The notes under the pieces are model-generated. The model was not told the origin of the DNA. It ran no database searches and saw only the letters and a program-made list of their open reading frames with translations. The position numbers were made by a program, and so were the translations under genes. A stretch of 64,000 nt of DNA, taken from NCBI RefSeq assembly GCF_020991085.1, contig NZ_CP087719.1:4050001-4114000 (forward strand), given 5' to 3'. Below, in pieces: positions 52,626 through 62,217 of the stretch; the first letter of the stretch is position 1, and each line of letters starts with the position of its first letter. This stretch comes from Roseomonas sp. OT10 (GTDB taxonomy: Bacteria; Pseudomonadota; Alphaproteobacteria; Acetobacterales; Acetobacteraceae).

Positions 52626-54593
52626 TCACATCCCGTGGGCCGGCCGGGCGGCGTTGCCACGGCGGAGGTTGCGGTAGCGCGCGAGGGCCCAGAGCGGGAA
52701 GAACTTCGGATAGCCGTGGTAGCGGAGGTAGAAGACGCGCGGGAAGCCGCCGCCCGTATAGGCTTCCTGGCTCCAGAGCCCGTCCGCGTCCTGATGCTGT
52801 TGCAGCCAGGCGACGCCGCGCCGCACGGCGGGCGAATCCACCTCCCCCGCCGCCATCAGCCCCAGCAGCGCCCAGGCCGTCTGCGAGGCGGTGGAGGGGT
52901 AGGGCCGGTAGCCGGCGTAGTCGAGGCCATAGCTGGCGCAGTCCTCCCCCCAGCCGCCATCCGCGTTCTGGATGCCGGCGAGCCAGGCGGCCGCGCGGGC
53001 GATGGCCGCGTGCTGCGGTTCCAGCCCGGCCGCGTTGAGCGCGCAGAGGGCGGACCAGGTGCCGTAGATGTAGTTCACCCCCCAGCGGCCGAACCAGCTG
53101 CCATCCGCTTCCTGCTCGCGCAGCAGATAGGCCAGCGCGTCCCGCATCCGCGGGCTGTCCGGCTTCTCCCCGAGCTGCGCCATCATGCTGATGACGCGGG
53201 CGCTGACATCGGCCGTGGGCGGGTCCAGCAGCGCGCCGTGGTCGGCGAAGGGGATGTTGTTCAGGTAGTGGTTGTCGTTGTCGGCGTCGAAGGCGCCGAA
53301 GCCGCCGTCACGGCTTTGCAGCCCCATGGTCCATTCGGCGCCGCGGGCGATGGATTCGTCGTAGCCGTTCGCGTCCAGCCCGTGACGCGCGCGGTCCATC
53401 GCCATCACCACCACGGCGGTGTCGTCGAGATCGGGATAGTGCGCGTTGCGGTACTGGAAGGCCCAGCCGCCGGGGCGCAGCCCGGGGCGCTGCACGGCCC
53501 AGTCGCCCACCGCCTCCAGCTCCTGCAGGGGCTTGAGCCAGGCGAGGGCGCGCAGGGCGGCGGCCTCGGCGGGGGCGCCGCCGACCTCCATCATCGCATG
53601 GGCGGCCAGCGCCGTATCCCAGACGGGCGAGACGCAGGGCTGGCAATAGGCTTCGTCCTCGCCGATCACCAGCAGCCTCTCGACGGCGCGGCGGGCGGTG
53701 GCGCGGTCCGGATGCTCGGGCGGATAGCCCAGCACGTCGTACATCATCACCGCATTGGCCATGGCGGGATAGATCGCGCCGAGCCCGTCCTCGCCGTTCA
53801 GCCGCTCCGTCACGAACTCCACGCAGCGGCGGATGGCGCGCCCGCGCAGCCGTTCCGGCCAGAGCGGCTCGGCCGCCTTCAGCGCCACGTCGCAACCGTT
53901 GAAGAACAGCGCCCAGCCCCTGTGGTGATGCTGGCGCCCGCGCCGCAGCGGGAAGCGGCTGGACCGGAACAGCTCGGGGATGCGCACGCCGCGCGGGTTG
54001 CGGGCGCGGGCGCGCCTCGCCTGCAGCACCAGCAGCGGCACCAGCACGGTGCGCGCCCAGTAGGACATCTTGGAGAGGTGGACGGGGAACCAGCGCGGCA
54101 GCAGTACCATCTCCACCGGGATGGTGGGGATGCGGGTCCAGGGCAGCTCCCCGTACAGGGCGAGGAGGATGCGGGTGAAGACATTGGCCCGCGCCGCGCC
54201 ACCATGGGCCAGGATCGCCGCCCGGGCGCGCGCCATGTGGGGCGCCGCCGGGTCGTCGCCGATCATCTTCAGGCAGAAATAGGCCTTCACCGACGCGCTG
54301 AGGTCGAAGGCCCCGCCATGGAACAGCGGCCAGCCGCCATGCCCGCCCTGGATGCGGCGGAGGTAGTTGCCGATCCGCCGCTCCAGCTCCAGGTCGTCCG
54401 GCTCGCCCAGGTGGTGGCGCAGCAGCACGTACTCGGCCGGGATGGTGGCGTCCGCCTCCAGCTCGAAGACCCAGTGCCCGTCCGGCCGCTGCACGTCGAG
54501 CAGGGCGCGGGCGGCGCGGCCGAGACTCGCCTCGAGCCCGTCCAGCCCGGCCTCCGCGTTCCTGGCGGGGACGGCGACCATCCCATCATTCAT
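52626..54593 (-). CDS. shc: Squalene-hopene cyclase
   Basis: 655-residue membrane-associated cyclase that folds squalene into hopene/hopanol, the committed step of hopanoid synthesis. The protonating DxDD motif is in HYPDLDDTAVVVMAM near residue 388. Several QW repeats are visible (QSRDGGFGAFD, QEADGSWFGRWGVNY, QNADGGWGED, QHQDADGLW), plus the YCQPCVSPVWDTALAAHAM segment and the family end YRYHGYPKFFP-type block (LRYHGYPKFFPLWALARY). The ATG at 54593 gives the normal length; an in-frame ATG at 54632 is possible. No squalene-synthesis genes (hpnCDE) are next to it, so they lie elsewhere. Confidence 0.94.
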   Translation of the reverse strand: MNDGMVAVPARNAEAGLDGLEASLGRAARALLDVQRPDGHWVFELEADATIPAEYVLLRHHLGEPDDLELERRIGNYLRRIQGGHGGWPLFHGGAFDLSASVKAYFCLKMIGDDPAAPHMARARAAILAHGGAARANVFTRILLALYGELPWTRIPTIPVEMVLLPRWFPVHLSKMSYWARTVLVPLLVLQARRARARNPRGVRIPELFRSSRFPLRRGRQHHHRGWALFFNGCDVALKAAEPLWPERLRGRAIRRCVEFVTERLNGEDGLGAIYPAMANAVMMYDVLGYPPEHPDRATARRAVERLLVIGEDEAYCQPCVSPVWDTALAAHAMMEVGGAPAEAAALRALAWLKPLQELEAVGDWAVQRPGLRPGGWAFQYRNAHYPDLDDTAVVVMAMDRARHGLDANGYDESIARGAEWTMGLQSRDGGFGAFDADNDNHYLNNIPFADHGALLDPPTADVSARVISMMAQLGEKPDSPRMRDALAYLLREQEADGSWFGRWGVNYIYGTWSALCALNAAGLEPQHAAIARAAAWLAGIQNADGGWGEDCASYGLDYAGYRPYPSTASQTAWALLGLMAAGEVDSPAVRRGVAWLQQHQDADGLWSQEAYTGGGFPRVFYLRYHGYPKFFPLWALARYRNLRRGNAARPAHGM

Positions 54594-54855
54594 GTCCGAA
54601 GCCGTCTCTCGCCTAGCGGAAACCGGTTGCATCGCGGCGGGGGCGCACCGCCTGACGGATCGTGGCGGGGCGGGCGGCCGAAGTCCAGCCGTTCGCTGCA
54701 CCGCGTCAGCATGGCCGCCCTGCCCTCCCCGGGGTCCGGGGCGAGGGGGCCGCCGGTCCGCGTGGCCGCGGCACGGCCCCGCCCACGGGCATGGACCCCG
54801 CCTCCAGGCCGCATGCTAGAGCGCATGCGGCAAGGGATGCGGACCGGAGGGACGG

Positions 54856-55359
54856 GTGACGGGGGCTGCGACGGCACGGGGCGAGGCGGGCGGCGCAGAC
54901 CCCGTCCCGCGCCTGGTGGGGCAGGAGGAGGCCGGGGCGCTGGCGCCGCTGCATGCCGCCGCCTTCCCGGTGGGCGAGGCCTGGGGCCCGGACGCGCTGC
55001 GGCTGATGCTGGAGATGCCCGGCGCCTTTGCCCTCCGCCTGGAGAGCGGCTTCGTCATGGCCCGCGCCGTGGCGGACGAGGCGGAGGTGCTGACCCTGGC
55101 CGTCCATCCCGCCGCCCGTCGGCGCGGTCTGGGCGGGGCGCTGGTCGCGGCCGCCGCGGCCGAGGCGGCGCGGCGGGGGGCGGCGGCGCTGTTCCTCGAA
55201 GTCTCGGAGGCCAATGCCCCCGCACGGGCGCTCTATGCGGCACTGGGGTGCGGCGAGGTGGGACGGCGCCGACGCTACTACGCCGACGGCTCGGACGCTC
55301 TGGTGCTGCGGCTGCCCCTGGAGCAGCGCGCCGAGGGCAGGCTTCGTCCGGGCGCGTGA
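54856..55359 (+). CDS. rimI: GNAT N-acetyltransferase, RimI-like
   Basis: 167-residue acetyltransferase. Acetyl-CoA motif A is VLTLAVHPAARRRGLGGALVAAAAAEAARRGAAALFLEVSEANAPARALYAALGCGEVGRRRRYY, with the R/Q-x-x-G-x-G/A loop as RRRGLGG and the EVSEANAPARALY block typical of RimI, which acetylates the N-terminal alanine of ribosomal protein S18. GTG start at 54856 with GGAGGGACGG upstream. In many alphaproteobacteria rimI follows tsaB; here it stands alone, diverging from shc across 262 bp in which I see no clear promoter. Confidence 0.8.
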   Translation: MTGAATARGEAGGADPVPRLVGQEEAGALAPLHAAAFPVGEAWGPDALRLMLEMPGAFALRLESGFVMARAVADEAEVLTLAVHPAARRRGLGGALVAAAAAEAARRGAAALFLEVSEANAPARALYAALGCGEVGRRRRYYADGSDALVLRLPLEQRAEGRLRPGA

Positions 55360-55435
55360 ACCGGCCCTGCCGGATCGCGTGCGCCGCCGCATCCCGGCCG
55401 GCCGCCCGAGGGCCCGCCCGCCGGAGGTCAGCCTG

Positions 55436-55862
55436 CCGGTGGTCATACCGGCGGCGGGATGATCTGACCCGTTGTGCTGTCGTGTTCCGGCGGCGGACCG
55501 GGAGGGGACGCCGTCCCCTCCCAGACCCTCCCCTGCCGGGGCCACAAGCGGGCCCCGGTCCCCGCTGGGAGTTGGTTCTGTGCGGTAGGTATCAGTCTGC
55601 AGGCTGAACCCTGACGGAGCGCGGACAGGCGGGACTCTGAATAAAGCTTCAGAGCGCGTCAGCGAGTGCGGAGGCCGGTCCCGCCGAGGAGCATGGCTCC
55701 TCGGCGCCTCGACCCCGTATCAGGCTGTCCCGCGGCAGCGCCAAATGGGTCCAGGGCCCGCAGGGTCCTGGCGGAGTGGGGGTACGGGGGCGAGGCAGAG
55801 CCTTGCCCCCGGGCCACGGGCGCCCCCGTGCCGACACGGATCACGGCATCCCGCCGTCCGGA
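55436..55862 (+). repeat. Interspersed structured repeat, copy 7 (forward)
   Basis: One of the best-kept copies, between the convergent rimI and CorC-type genes. Left end GTCATACCGGCGGCGGGATGA (from about 55442; counted as 20 bases from the T), right end GGCATCCCGCCGTCCGGATC with the final TCA being the stop codon of the minus-strand gene. All hairpins are intact: palindrome near 55498, CCGGGGCC/GGGCCCCGG, GCCGAGGAGC/GCTCCTCGGC near 55683, CCAGG/CCTGG, GGGGGCGAGGC/GCCTTGCCCCC. Confidence 0.9.
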
Positions 55863-57203
55863 TCAGCCACTCCGGCCGGCCGGCAGGACTCCTGCCTTGC
55901 GATGCAGCCGGGGCGCGGACGACGCTGTGACCTCGCTGGCCAGGACCTTGTCGATGCGGTTGCCGTCCAGGTCCACCACCTCGAAGCGCCAGCCGCCCAC
56001 CTCGACGTGCTCGCCCACGGCGGGCAGGCGGCCGAAGGCGGCCAGGACATGGCCGGCCACCGTCTGGTAGTCGCGGTTCTCCGGCAGCCGCACGCCGAGG
56101 TGCTCGGCCATCTCGTCCGCGGGCAGCCAGCCGGCGAGCAGCCAGGATCCGTCGTCGCGCTGCACCGCGCCTTCCTCCTCCTCCGGCTCCATGTCGGCGC
56201 GGAAGACGCCGGCGATGGCCTCCAGCAGGTCGGCAGGGACCACGACCCCCTCGAAATGGCCGTACTCGTCATGGACCAGCGCCATCGGCACCTCCGCCTC
56301 GCGCAGCACGTCCAGCGCATCCAGCGCGTCGGCGGTGTCGGGGATGACCGGGGCGGGCCGGACATGGGCGCGCACGTCCAGCCTCTCCCCGGCCAGGGCC
56401 CGGGCCAGCATCTCGCGGGTCTGCACCACCCCGATCATCTCGCCGCCCGGGCCGCTGGAGACGGGGAGGCGGGAATGCGGGGTGGTGGTCAGCACCTCGC
56501 GCACCTTCGCCTCGTCGGCATCGGCGTCCAGCCAGTCGATGTCGGTGCGCGGCGTCATCACCCCCCGGACCGGCCGGTCGCCCAGCCGCATCACCCCGCT
56601 GATCAGGCGGCGCTCCGCCGGCTCGATGGTGCCGGCGCCCTCGGCCTCGGCGACGAGGGAGCGGATCTCCTCGTCCGTCACCTTGCTCTCCTCCTCGGGG
56701 CCCACGCCCAGCAGGCGGAAGACCAGGCCGGTCGAGCTGTCCAGCAGGGAGACCAGCGGCGCCGCGATGCGGGAGATGACGGACATGATCGGCGCCACCG
56801 TGCAGGCCAGGCCCTCCGGGTTGCGCAGGGCGAAGCGCTTCGGGACCAGCTCGCCGATGACGATGGAGAGGTAGGTGACCAGCGCCACCACCAGCCCGAA
56901 GCCCAGCGGCTGCGCCACCGCGGCGGAGAGCCCCTGCGCCTGCAGCCAGGCGGCGAGGCGCCCGCCCAGCGCCTCGCCGGAATAGGCGCCGGCCAGAATG
57001 CCGACCAGGGTGATGCCGATCTGCACGGTGGAGAGGAAGCGCCCCGGATCGCGCGCCAGCGCCAGGGCGGAGGCCGCGCCGCGCCGCCCCTCCGCCTCCA
57101 TGGCCTGCAGCCGCCGCGGCCGGGACGAGACCACGGCGAGCTCGGACAGCGCGAAGACGCCGTTGAGCATGACCAGGAGAAGGACGATGGCGAGTTCCAG
57201 CAT
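55863..57203 (-). CDS. HlyC/CorC-family (CNNM-CBS) membrane protein
   Basis: 446 residues: CNNM (DUF21) membrane domain at about 1-190 (MLNGVFALSELAVVSSRPRRLQAM, then FLSTVQIGITLVGILAGAYSGEALG and SIVIGELVPKRFALRNPEGLA), a pair of CBS domains at about 205-330 (RPVRGVMTPRTDIDWLDADADEAKV, ARALAGERLDVRAHVRPAPVIPDTADALDALDVL) and a C-terminal CorC/HlyC domain (GSWLLAGWLPADEMAEHLGVRL). Family proteins are linked to magnesium and cobalt homeostasis; the hemolysin label is historical. The stop codon coincides with the end of repeat copy 7. Confidence 0.88.
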   Translation of the reverse strand: MLELAIVLLLVMLNGVFALSELAVVSSRPRRLQAMEAEGRRGAASALALARDPGRFLSTVQIGITLVGILAGAYSGEALGGRLAAWLQAQGLSAAVAQPLGFGLVVALVTYLSIVIGELVPKRFALRNPEGLACTVAPIMSVISRIAAPLVSLLDSSTGLVFRLLGVGPEEESKVTDEEIRSLVAEAEGAGTIEPAERRLISGVMRLGDRPVRGVMTPRTDIDWLDADADEAKVREVLTTTPHSRLPVSSGPGGEMIGVVQTREMLARALAGERLDVRAHVRPAPVIPDTADALDALDVLREAEVPMALVHDEYGHFEGVVVPADLLEAIAGVFRADMEPEEEEGAVQRDDGSWLLAGWLPADEMAEHLGVRLPENRDYQTVAGHVLAAFGRLPAVGEHVEVGGWRFEVVDLDGNRIDKVLASEVTASSAPRLHRKAGVLPAGRSG

Positions 57204-57262
57204 GCGGCGAGGCTAGGGCAGATCGCGCCGTCCCGGTACCGGGGCGGCGAGCCGCCCCTGCC

Positions 57263-58267
57263 TCAGCCTGCCGGCCGGTCCCAGGGCGGGGCCGGGGCCC
57301 CGCCGGGGACGGCGCGGGGCCGGCGGCCCCGGTCCCCCGCCCGCTCCAGCAGCGCATAGGCGATGCGCCCGTTGCAGCCGGAGAAGACCGACTTGCGCGT
57401 GCAGGCGGCGTCCGGGATGCAGTCCAGCAGGCTGCGGAGCTGCGCCTCGCCGCGCAGCGCCGGCCGCCAGTCCATGTAGGCGGTCATGTAGCCGAGCTCC
57501 GGCAGGTCGGGCTGCAGGCTGGCGAGGAGGGCCTGGCCACCGGGCTTGAGCACCGCGAACATCGCCTCCACCAGCCGGCGCGCCTCCCGGTCGGCGAGGT
57601 ACTCGCAGCCCGTGGCGGCATAGACCAGGTCGAAGCGCCCGAACTCCAGCGGGTGGAGCATCGTGCGCTCCAGGGAGATCGGCAGCGCGGTCAGCGCCGG
57701 CAGGTCGGCGAAGGCGTCCGCGATCTCCTCGGCCGTCTCCGCGTCGCGGTCCAGCGCGACCCAGCGTCGCAGCTCCGTGGCGTGGCTTACCAGCGCCGCT
57801 TCCCGCAGGTGCTGGGCGCCGAGGGTCAGCACCTCCGCCTCGCCCACCCGCTCCGCCGTGCTGTCCACCAGGCGTGCGAGCAGGGCGCGCCGCTCGCGGA
57901 TCGCCTCGGCCAGCCCGCCCTGCTGGTGGAAGGCCAGAAGGTCCTGGCCGCGCGGCGAGGCTCCGCTGACGGATTCGGCGATGCTGCCGTGGCCGTAGAA
58001 GAAGTCCGACAGGCGGGCATCGTTGGGATAGCCGCGCGGCCGGTGCCAGGACCAGTTGGTCAGCGGGCATTCGCGGGTGAAGGCCGCCACGGGATGCTCG
58101 CGCAGCAGCGCCACCCCGGCCTCGCCGTGGCGGAGCAGGATGTCGCGGCTCAGCTCGAAGAGTCGGGGCCAGTTCTCCCATACGCCCACGAGGTCCCGGC
58201 TGCCGGCCAGGATGTCGTCCAGCAGCGCCCAGGCCCCCGCCCGCGTCCCCAGTGTCACCTCGAGCAT
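57263..58267 (-). CDS. SAM-dependent methyltransferase with RGYxxDA motif N-terminal domain
   Basis: 334 residues. An N-terminal helical domain carries NWSWHRPRGYPNDARLSDFFYGHGSIAESVS (about 70-100), like a set of poorly studied methyltransferases. A Rossmann domain follows with AEVLTLGAQHLREAALVS, WVALDRDAETAEEIA, FDLVYAATGCEYLADREARRLVEAMFAVLKPGGQALLASL. The glycine-rich loop is atypical (LTLGAQHLREA instead of DxGxGxG), so SAM binding deserves a check. A GGGAGG site 5 bases before the ATG at 58267 decides the start over a GTG at 58321. Substrate unknown. Confidence 0.7.
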   Translation of the reverse strand: MLEVTLGTRAGAWALLDDILAGSRDLVGVWENWPRLFELSRDILLRHGEAGVALLREHPVAAFTRECPLTNWSWHRPRGYPNDARLSDFFYGHGSIAESVSGASPRGQDLLAFHQQGGLAEAIRERRALLARLVDSTAERVGEAEVLTLGAQHLREAALVSHATELRRWVALDRDAETAEEIADAFADLPALTALPISLERTMLHPLEFGRFDLVYAATGCEYLADREARRLVEAMFAVLKPGGQALLASLQPDLPELGYMTAYMDWRPALRGEAQLRSLLDCIPDAACTRKSVFSGCNGRIAYALLERAGDRGRRPRAVPGGAPAPPWDRPAG

Positions 58268-58375
58268 ACCCGCCTCCCGGCCTCGCCCGTCGCTCCGTTC
58301 TGTCTGGTGAACGGAAATCACGAAGCCGACAACCGCAAGCTTACCCGAATCGGGCGGAGGTGGGCAGGAAAGCGG

Positions 58376-59656
58376 TCAGCGCGTCCCCGCCGCCACGGAT
58401 CCGGGCGGCAGCAGCCCCCGCCCCTCCAGCAGCCCGGCGAGCGTCCCGCCGCCGAATCCCATGGCCCGGCGGGCGAAGAACCGCTTGACCGGCGGCAGCC
58501 GGTCCACCGCCGCGATGCCCAGGCGGCGGGCCAGGCGCAAGGGCGGCAGGTCGTTGCCGAAGAGCCGCTCCAGCGCATGGGTGGCGCCGAGCATCAGCAG
58601 CGCGTCCGGCCGCCGCGCCGCCTGGTAGCGGGCGAGCGCCACGGGGCCGCCGGGGTCCTGGCCGGCATGGAGCGCGGCGATGGTGGCCTCCGCCAGGGCG
58701 GCGGCATCGCGAAAGCCCAGGTTCAGCCCCTGGCCGGCAATCGGATGGATGCCATGCGCGGCGTCCCCGACCAGGGCCAGCCGGGTGTCCACGAAGCGCG
58801 CGGCCTGCATCGCCGCCAGCGGGTAGGACCAGCGCCGGCCGATCACCCGCACCGCCCCCAGATGGCCGCCCAGGCGCCGCGCCACCTCCCGCTCCAGGGC
58901 GTCGTCGTCCAGGGCCAGGAAGTGCCGGGCGAGGGGCGTGCGCTCGGACCAGACGAGGGAGGAGAGGTGCGGATGCTCCGGCGTGGGCGCCAGCGGGAGC
59001 TGGGCAAAGGGGCCGTTCGGCAGGAAGTGCTCCAGCGCCACGCCGCCATGCGGCCGCTCGTGCGCGATGGCCAGGACCAGGCCGGTCTGGCCGTAGTCCA
59101 GCCGCGCCGCGCCGATCCCCGCGGCCCGGCGGAGGGGGCTGTCCCGCCCCTCCGCCCCCACCACCAGGCGCGCCGCGATTCGCGTGCCATCCGGCAGGCG
59201 GACCAGCGCCCCGGCCGCGTCGCGCGTCACCGCCGGGCTGGCGGGCGCGAAGACCCGTGGCCCGGACTGCGCATGGAGGACCCGGTTCAGCGCGACCCGC
59301 AGCGCCCGCGCCTCGACCATCCACCCGAAGGCGCCTTCCCCGGCCTCCCGGGCATCGAAGTGCAGCCGCAGGCGCGAGGGCGGCTCGCCCGGGCGGCCAT
59401 CCGTCACCCGGATCTCCCGGATCGGGCCCGGCGCCGACGGCAGCGCCGCCCAGACCCCCGCGGCCTCCAGCAGGTTGCGGCTGCTGCGGGCGATGGCATA
59501 GGCGCGGCCGTCGAAGGCGGGCAGCTCCATCGGCGGCAGCGGCGCGGCATCGACCACCGCCGTCGCCACCCCGGCGGCGGCCAGCGTCGCGGCGAGCGTC
59601 GCGCCCACCGGCCCCGCGCCGATCACGCAGACCTCAACCGCGCTGTCCTGCCGCAT
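58376..59656 (-). CDS. ubiH: FAD-dependent ubiquinone hydroxylase, UbiH/COQ6 family
   Basis: 426-residue flavoprotein monooxygenase. N-terminal FAD dinucleotide motif VCVIGAGPVGATLAATLA near residue 9, the middle DG-type motif LVVGAEGRDSPLRRAAG near 163 and the C-terminal FAD-phosphate motif LALVGDAAHGIHPIAGQGLNLGFRDAAALAE near 290, the exact signature of UbiH/UbiF/COQ6 enzymes that hydroxylate the ubiquinone ring. Which ring position cannot be told. An AGGAAGGGGG site upstream supports the ATG at 59656. Diverges from glnK across 166 bp. Confidence 0.85.
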   Translation of the reverse strand: MRQDSAVEVCVIGAGPVGATLAATLAAAGVATAVVDAAPLPPMELPAFDGRAYAIARSSRNLLEAAGVWAALPSAPGPIREIRVTDGRPGEPPSRLRLHFDAREAGEGAFGWMVEARALRVALNRVLHAQSGPRVFAPASPAVTRDAAGALVRLPDGTRIAARLVVGAEGRDSPLRRAAGIGAARLDYGQTGLVLAIAHERPHGGVALEHFLPNGPFAQLPLAPTPEHPHLSSLVWSERTPLARHFLALDDDALEREVARRLGGHLGAVRVIGRRWSYPLAAMQAARFVDTRLALVGDAAHGIHPIAGQGLNLGFRDAAALAEATIAALHAGQDPGGPVALARYQAARRPDALLMLGATHALERLFGNDLPPLRLARRLGIAAVDRLPPVKRFFARRAMGFGGGTLAGLLEGRGLLPPGSVAAGTR

Positions 59657-59684
59657 GGCCGTGCTTGCCCCCTTCCTGCCCCGC

Positions 59685-59701
59685 TGCCCAGCATTTGAGC
59701 A
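59685..59701 (+). promoter_or_regulatory. Possible NtrC-binding half-match upstream of glnK
   Basis: TGC-N11-GCA (TGCCCAGCATTTGAGCA), the outer spacing of NtrC enhancer sites (TGCACCA-N3-TGGTGCA), about 85 bases before the -24/-12 promoter, a usual enhancer distance. Only the outer triplets match, so this is weak. Confidence 0.3.
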
Positions 59702-59762
59702 GTCTGCCTCGCAGGCCAAGGGGCCGGGCCCGGCTTATTCCGTGCGGGCGCGCCGGTTGTAA

Positions 59763-60161
<399 letters not shown>

Positions 60162-60184
60162 GGGAAGCCGCGAGGCAGACGGAC

Positions 60185-61576
60185 ATGAAGGACAAGACAA
60201 CGATGCGAATTCCAGCCCGTGGCCTGGCCGCGGCGCTCCCGGCCCTGTTGCTGGCGCTTCCCGCCCTGGCGCAGGTGACCCCGGGAACCGAGGCCGCGGC
60301 CGAGGCCGCGCCGGCCGCCGCGGCCACGGTCGACACGGGCGACACGGCCTGGATGCTGACCAGCACCGCGCTGGTGCTGATGATGACCATCCCGGGCCTG
60401 GCGCTGTTCTACGCCGGCATGGTGCGCAAGAAGAACGTGCTGGCGACGCTGATGCAGTCCTTCGCGATCGCCGCGATCGCGACGATCGTCTGGATGGTGG
60501 CCGGCTACAGCCTCGCCTTCGGCGAGGGCAACGCCTATGTCGGCGACCTGTCCAAGCTGCTGCTGAACGGCGTGGCGGAGAACTGGAACAGCCCCTTCAG
60601 CCTGGGCACGGGCGACGGCGCGGTGGCCTTCACCATCCCCGAGACCGTCTTCGTGATGTTCCAGATGACCTTCGCGATCATCACGCCGGCGCTGATCACC
60701 GGCGCCTATGCCGAGCGCATGAAGTTCTCGGCGATGGTGCTCTTCACCATCCTCTGGCTGCTGGTCATCTACGCGCCGATCGCGCACTGGGTGTGGCACC
60801 CGAACGGCTGGATCTTCGCCCTCGGCGCGCTGGACTTCGCCGGCGGCACGGTGGTGCACATCAACGCGGGTGTGGCCGGCCTGGTCTGCGCCGTGGTGCT
60901 GGGCAAGCGCGTGGGCCTGGGGCACGACAACCTCTCCCCCTTCAACCTGGCCTTCGCCGTCATCGGCGCCTCCATGCTGTGGGTGGGCTGGTTCGGCTTC
61001 AACGCGGGCTCGGCCGGCGGCGCCGGCGGGCGCGCGGGCATGGCCATGCTGGTGACCCAGGTGGCCGCGGCCGCCGCGACCCTGGCCTGGGTCTTCGCGG
61101 AGTGGATCCTCAAGGGCAAGCCCTCGGTGCTGGGCGCCATCTCCGGCGCCGTCGCGGGCCTCGTTGCCATCACCCCGGCGGCCGGCTTCGTCCTGCCGAT
61201 CCCGGCCCTGGTCATCGGCGTGATCGCCGGCCTGACCGGCTTCTGGGGCGCCACCGCGCTGAAGCACTGGTGCGGCTACGACGACAGCCTGGACGCCTTC
61301 GGCGTGCACGGCCTGTGCGGCATCGTCGGCGCGCTGCTGACGGGCGTCTTCTCCTACGGCCCGCTCTCGGCCACCACCGCCGCGCCGGACGGCACGGTCG
61401 GCTCGGTCGCGCAGCTGATCACCCAGTTCTACGCGGTGGCGGCCACCTTCATCTACACCGCGATCGCGAGCTGGATCCTGCTCAAGATCGTGGATGTGAT
61501 CGTCGGCCTGCGCGTCAGCGAGGAGGAGGAGCGCGAGGGCCTCGACGTCGTCCTGCACGGCGAGCGCCTGGGCTGA
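60185..61576 (+). CDS. amtB: Ammonium transporter AmtB
   Basis: 463-residue inner-membrane ammonia channel. Signal peptide (IPARGLAAALPALLLALPALAQ), an alanine-rich linker, then 11 helices: WMLTSTALVLMMTIPGLALFYAGMVRKKNVL (helix 1), the first pore histidine in LDFAGGTVVHINAGVAGLV, phenylalanine gate MWVGWFGFNAGSA, and the second pore histidine in DAFGVHGLCGIVGALLTG. The C-terminal tail EEEEREGLDVVLHGERLG is the GlnK-responsive tail with the conserved ERxGLD-like stretch. An alternative ATG at 60203 has AAGGA 10 bases before it and would give a neater signal peptide. Followed by a strong terminator. Confidence 0.95.
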   Translation: MKDKTTMRIPARGLAAALPALLLALPALAQVTPGTEAAAEAAPAAAATVDTGDTAWMLTSTALVLMMTIPGLALFYAGMVRKKNVLATLMQSFAIAAIATIVWMVAGYSLAFGEGNAYVGDLSKLLLNGVAENWNSPFSLGTGDGAVAFTIPETVFVMFQMTFAIITPALITGAYAERMKFSAMVLFTILWLLVIYAPIAHWVWHPNGWIFALGALDFAGGTVVHINAGVAGLVCAVVLGKRVGLGHDNLSPFNLAFAVIGASMLWVGWFGFNAGSAGGAGGRAGMAMLVTQVAAAAATLAWVFAEWILKGKPSVLGAISGAVAGLVAITPAAGFVLPIPALVIGVIAGLTGFWGATALKHWCGYDDSLDAFGVHGLCGIVGALLTGVFSYGPLSATTAAPDGTVGSVAQLITQFYAVAATFIYTAIASWILLKIVDVIVGLRVSEEEEREGLDVVLHGERLG

Positions 61577-61591
61577 CCGCCCACCCCTGAG

Positions 61592-61652
61592 CCGCCCGCC
61601 ATCTGCGGGCGGAACCGGAAGGGCACCGGCGGGGGAACCTGCCGGTGCCCTT
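61592..61652 (+). terminator. Tandem-hairpin intrinsic terminator of glnK-amtB
   Basis: First stem CCGCCCGC/GCGGGCGG (61592-61599 with 61605-61612). Second, 12-bp perfect stem AAGGGCACCGGC/GCCGGTGCCCTT (61619-61630 with 61641-61652, loop of 10), followed by the pyrimidine run CTCCTTTCC. It begins 16 bp after the amtB stop. Confidence 0.8.
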
Positions 61653-61799
61653 CTCCTTTCCGGGCCAGGCGCCGGTGGCGCCGGCCAGCGGTTGCAGATG
61701 GCGCGTACCTCGCCCGCAAAACGGGCATCACCTATCGTTTCGAACAAGATTCGGGCTGCCGGGGCCGGCACCCGATGCGAGGAGCGCCGAAACGATGCT
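61653..61799. other. Spacer between the amtB terminator and repeat copy 8
   Basis: Unassigned DNA. It has a short hairpin GCCCG/CGGGC (61712-61716 with 61722-61726) and a locally AT-richer stretch (CACCTATCGTTTCGAACAAG, about 61730). No open frame of interest. Confidence 0.3.
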
Positions 61800-62217
61800 T
61801 CCCGATCCGGCGGCGGACCGGGAGGGAACGCCGGCCTGCGGCATCGACTCCGTGCGTCGATCCCCGTCCCGGACCCTCCCCCGCCGGGGCCACAAGCGAG
61901 CCCCGGTCCCCGCTGGGAGTTGGTTCTGTGCGGTGGGTGTCAGCCTCCGGGCTGAACCCTGACAGCGCGCGGACAGGCGGGACTCTGTAAAAGCTCAGCA
62001 GACGTCAGCGAATGCTGCGGCCATACCCGCCGAGGAGCATGGCTCCTCGGCGCCTCGACCCCGTCGCAGTCATCCGCGCGGCAGCACTGATCGGGTCCAG
62101 GGCCCGCAGGGTCCTGGCGGAGTGGGGGTATCGGGGGCGAGGCAGAGCCTTGCCCCCGGGCCACGAGCGCCGAGGCCACTCATCGACCCCGGGCCGCCAA
62201 TCCGGAGTGCGGCGGGA
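61800..62217 (+). repeat. Interspersed structured repeat, copy 8 (forward, diverged ends)
   Basis: Most diverged copy, between the convergent amtB and ScfR-type genes. Its first palindrome is interrupted by about 25 bp of unrelated sequence (near 61830-61855, containing CATCGACTCCGTGCGTCGAT), and the left terminal repeat is not recognisable. Central and right hairpins are intact (CCGGGGCC/GAGCCCCGG, GCCGAGGAGC/GCTCCTCGGC near 62029, CCAGG/CCTGG, GGGGGCGAGGC/GCCTTGCCCCC). The right end, ...GCGGGATCA, again runs into the stop codon of the minus-strand gene. Confidence 0.85.
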
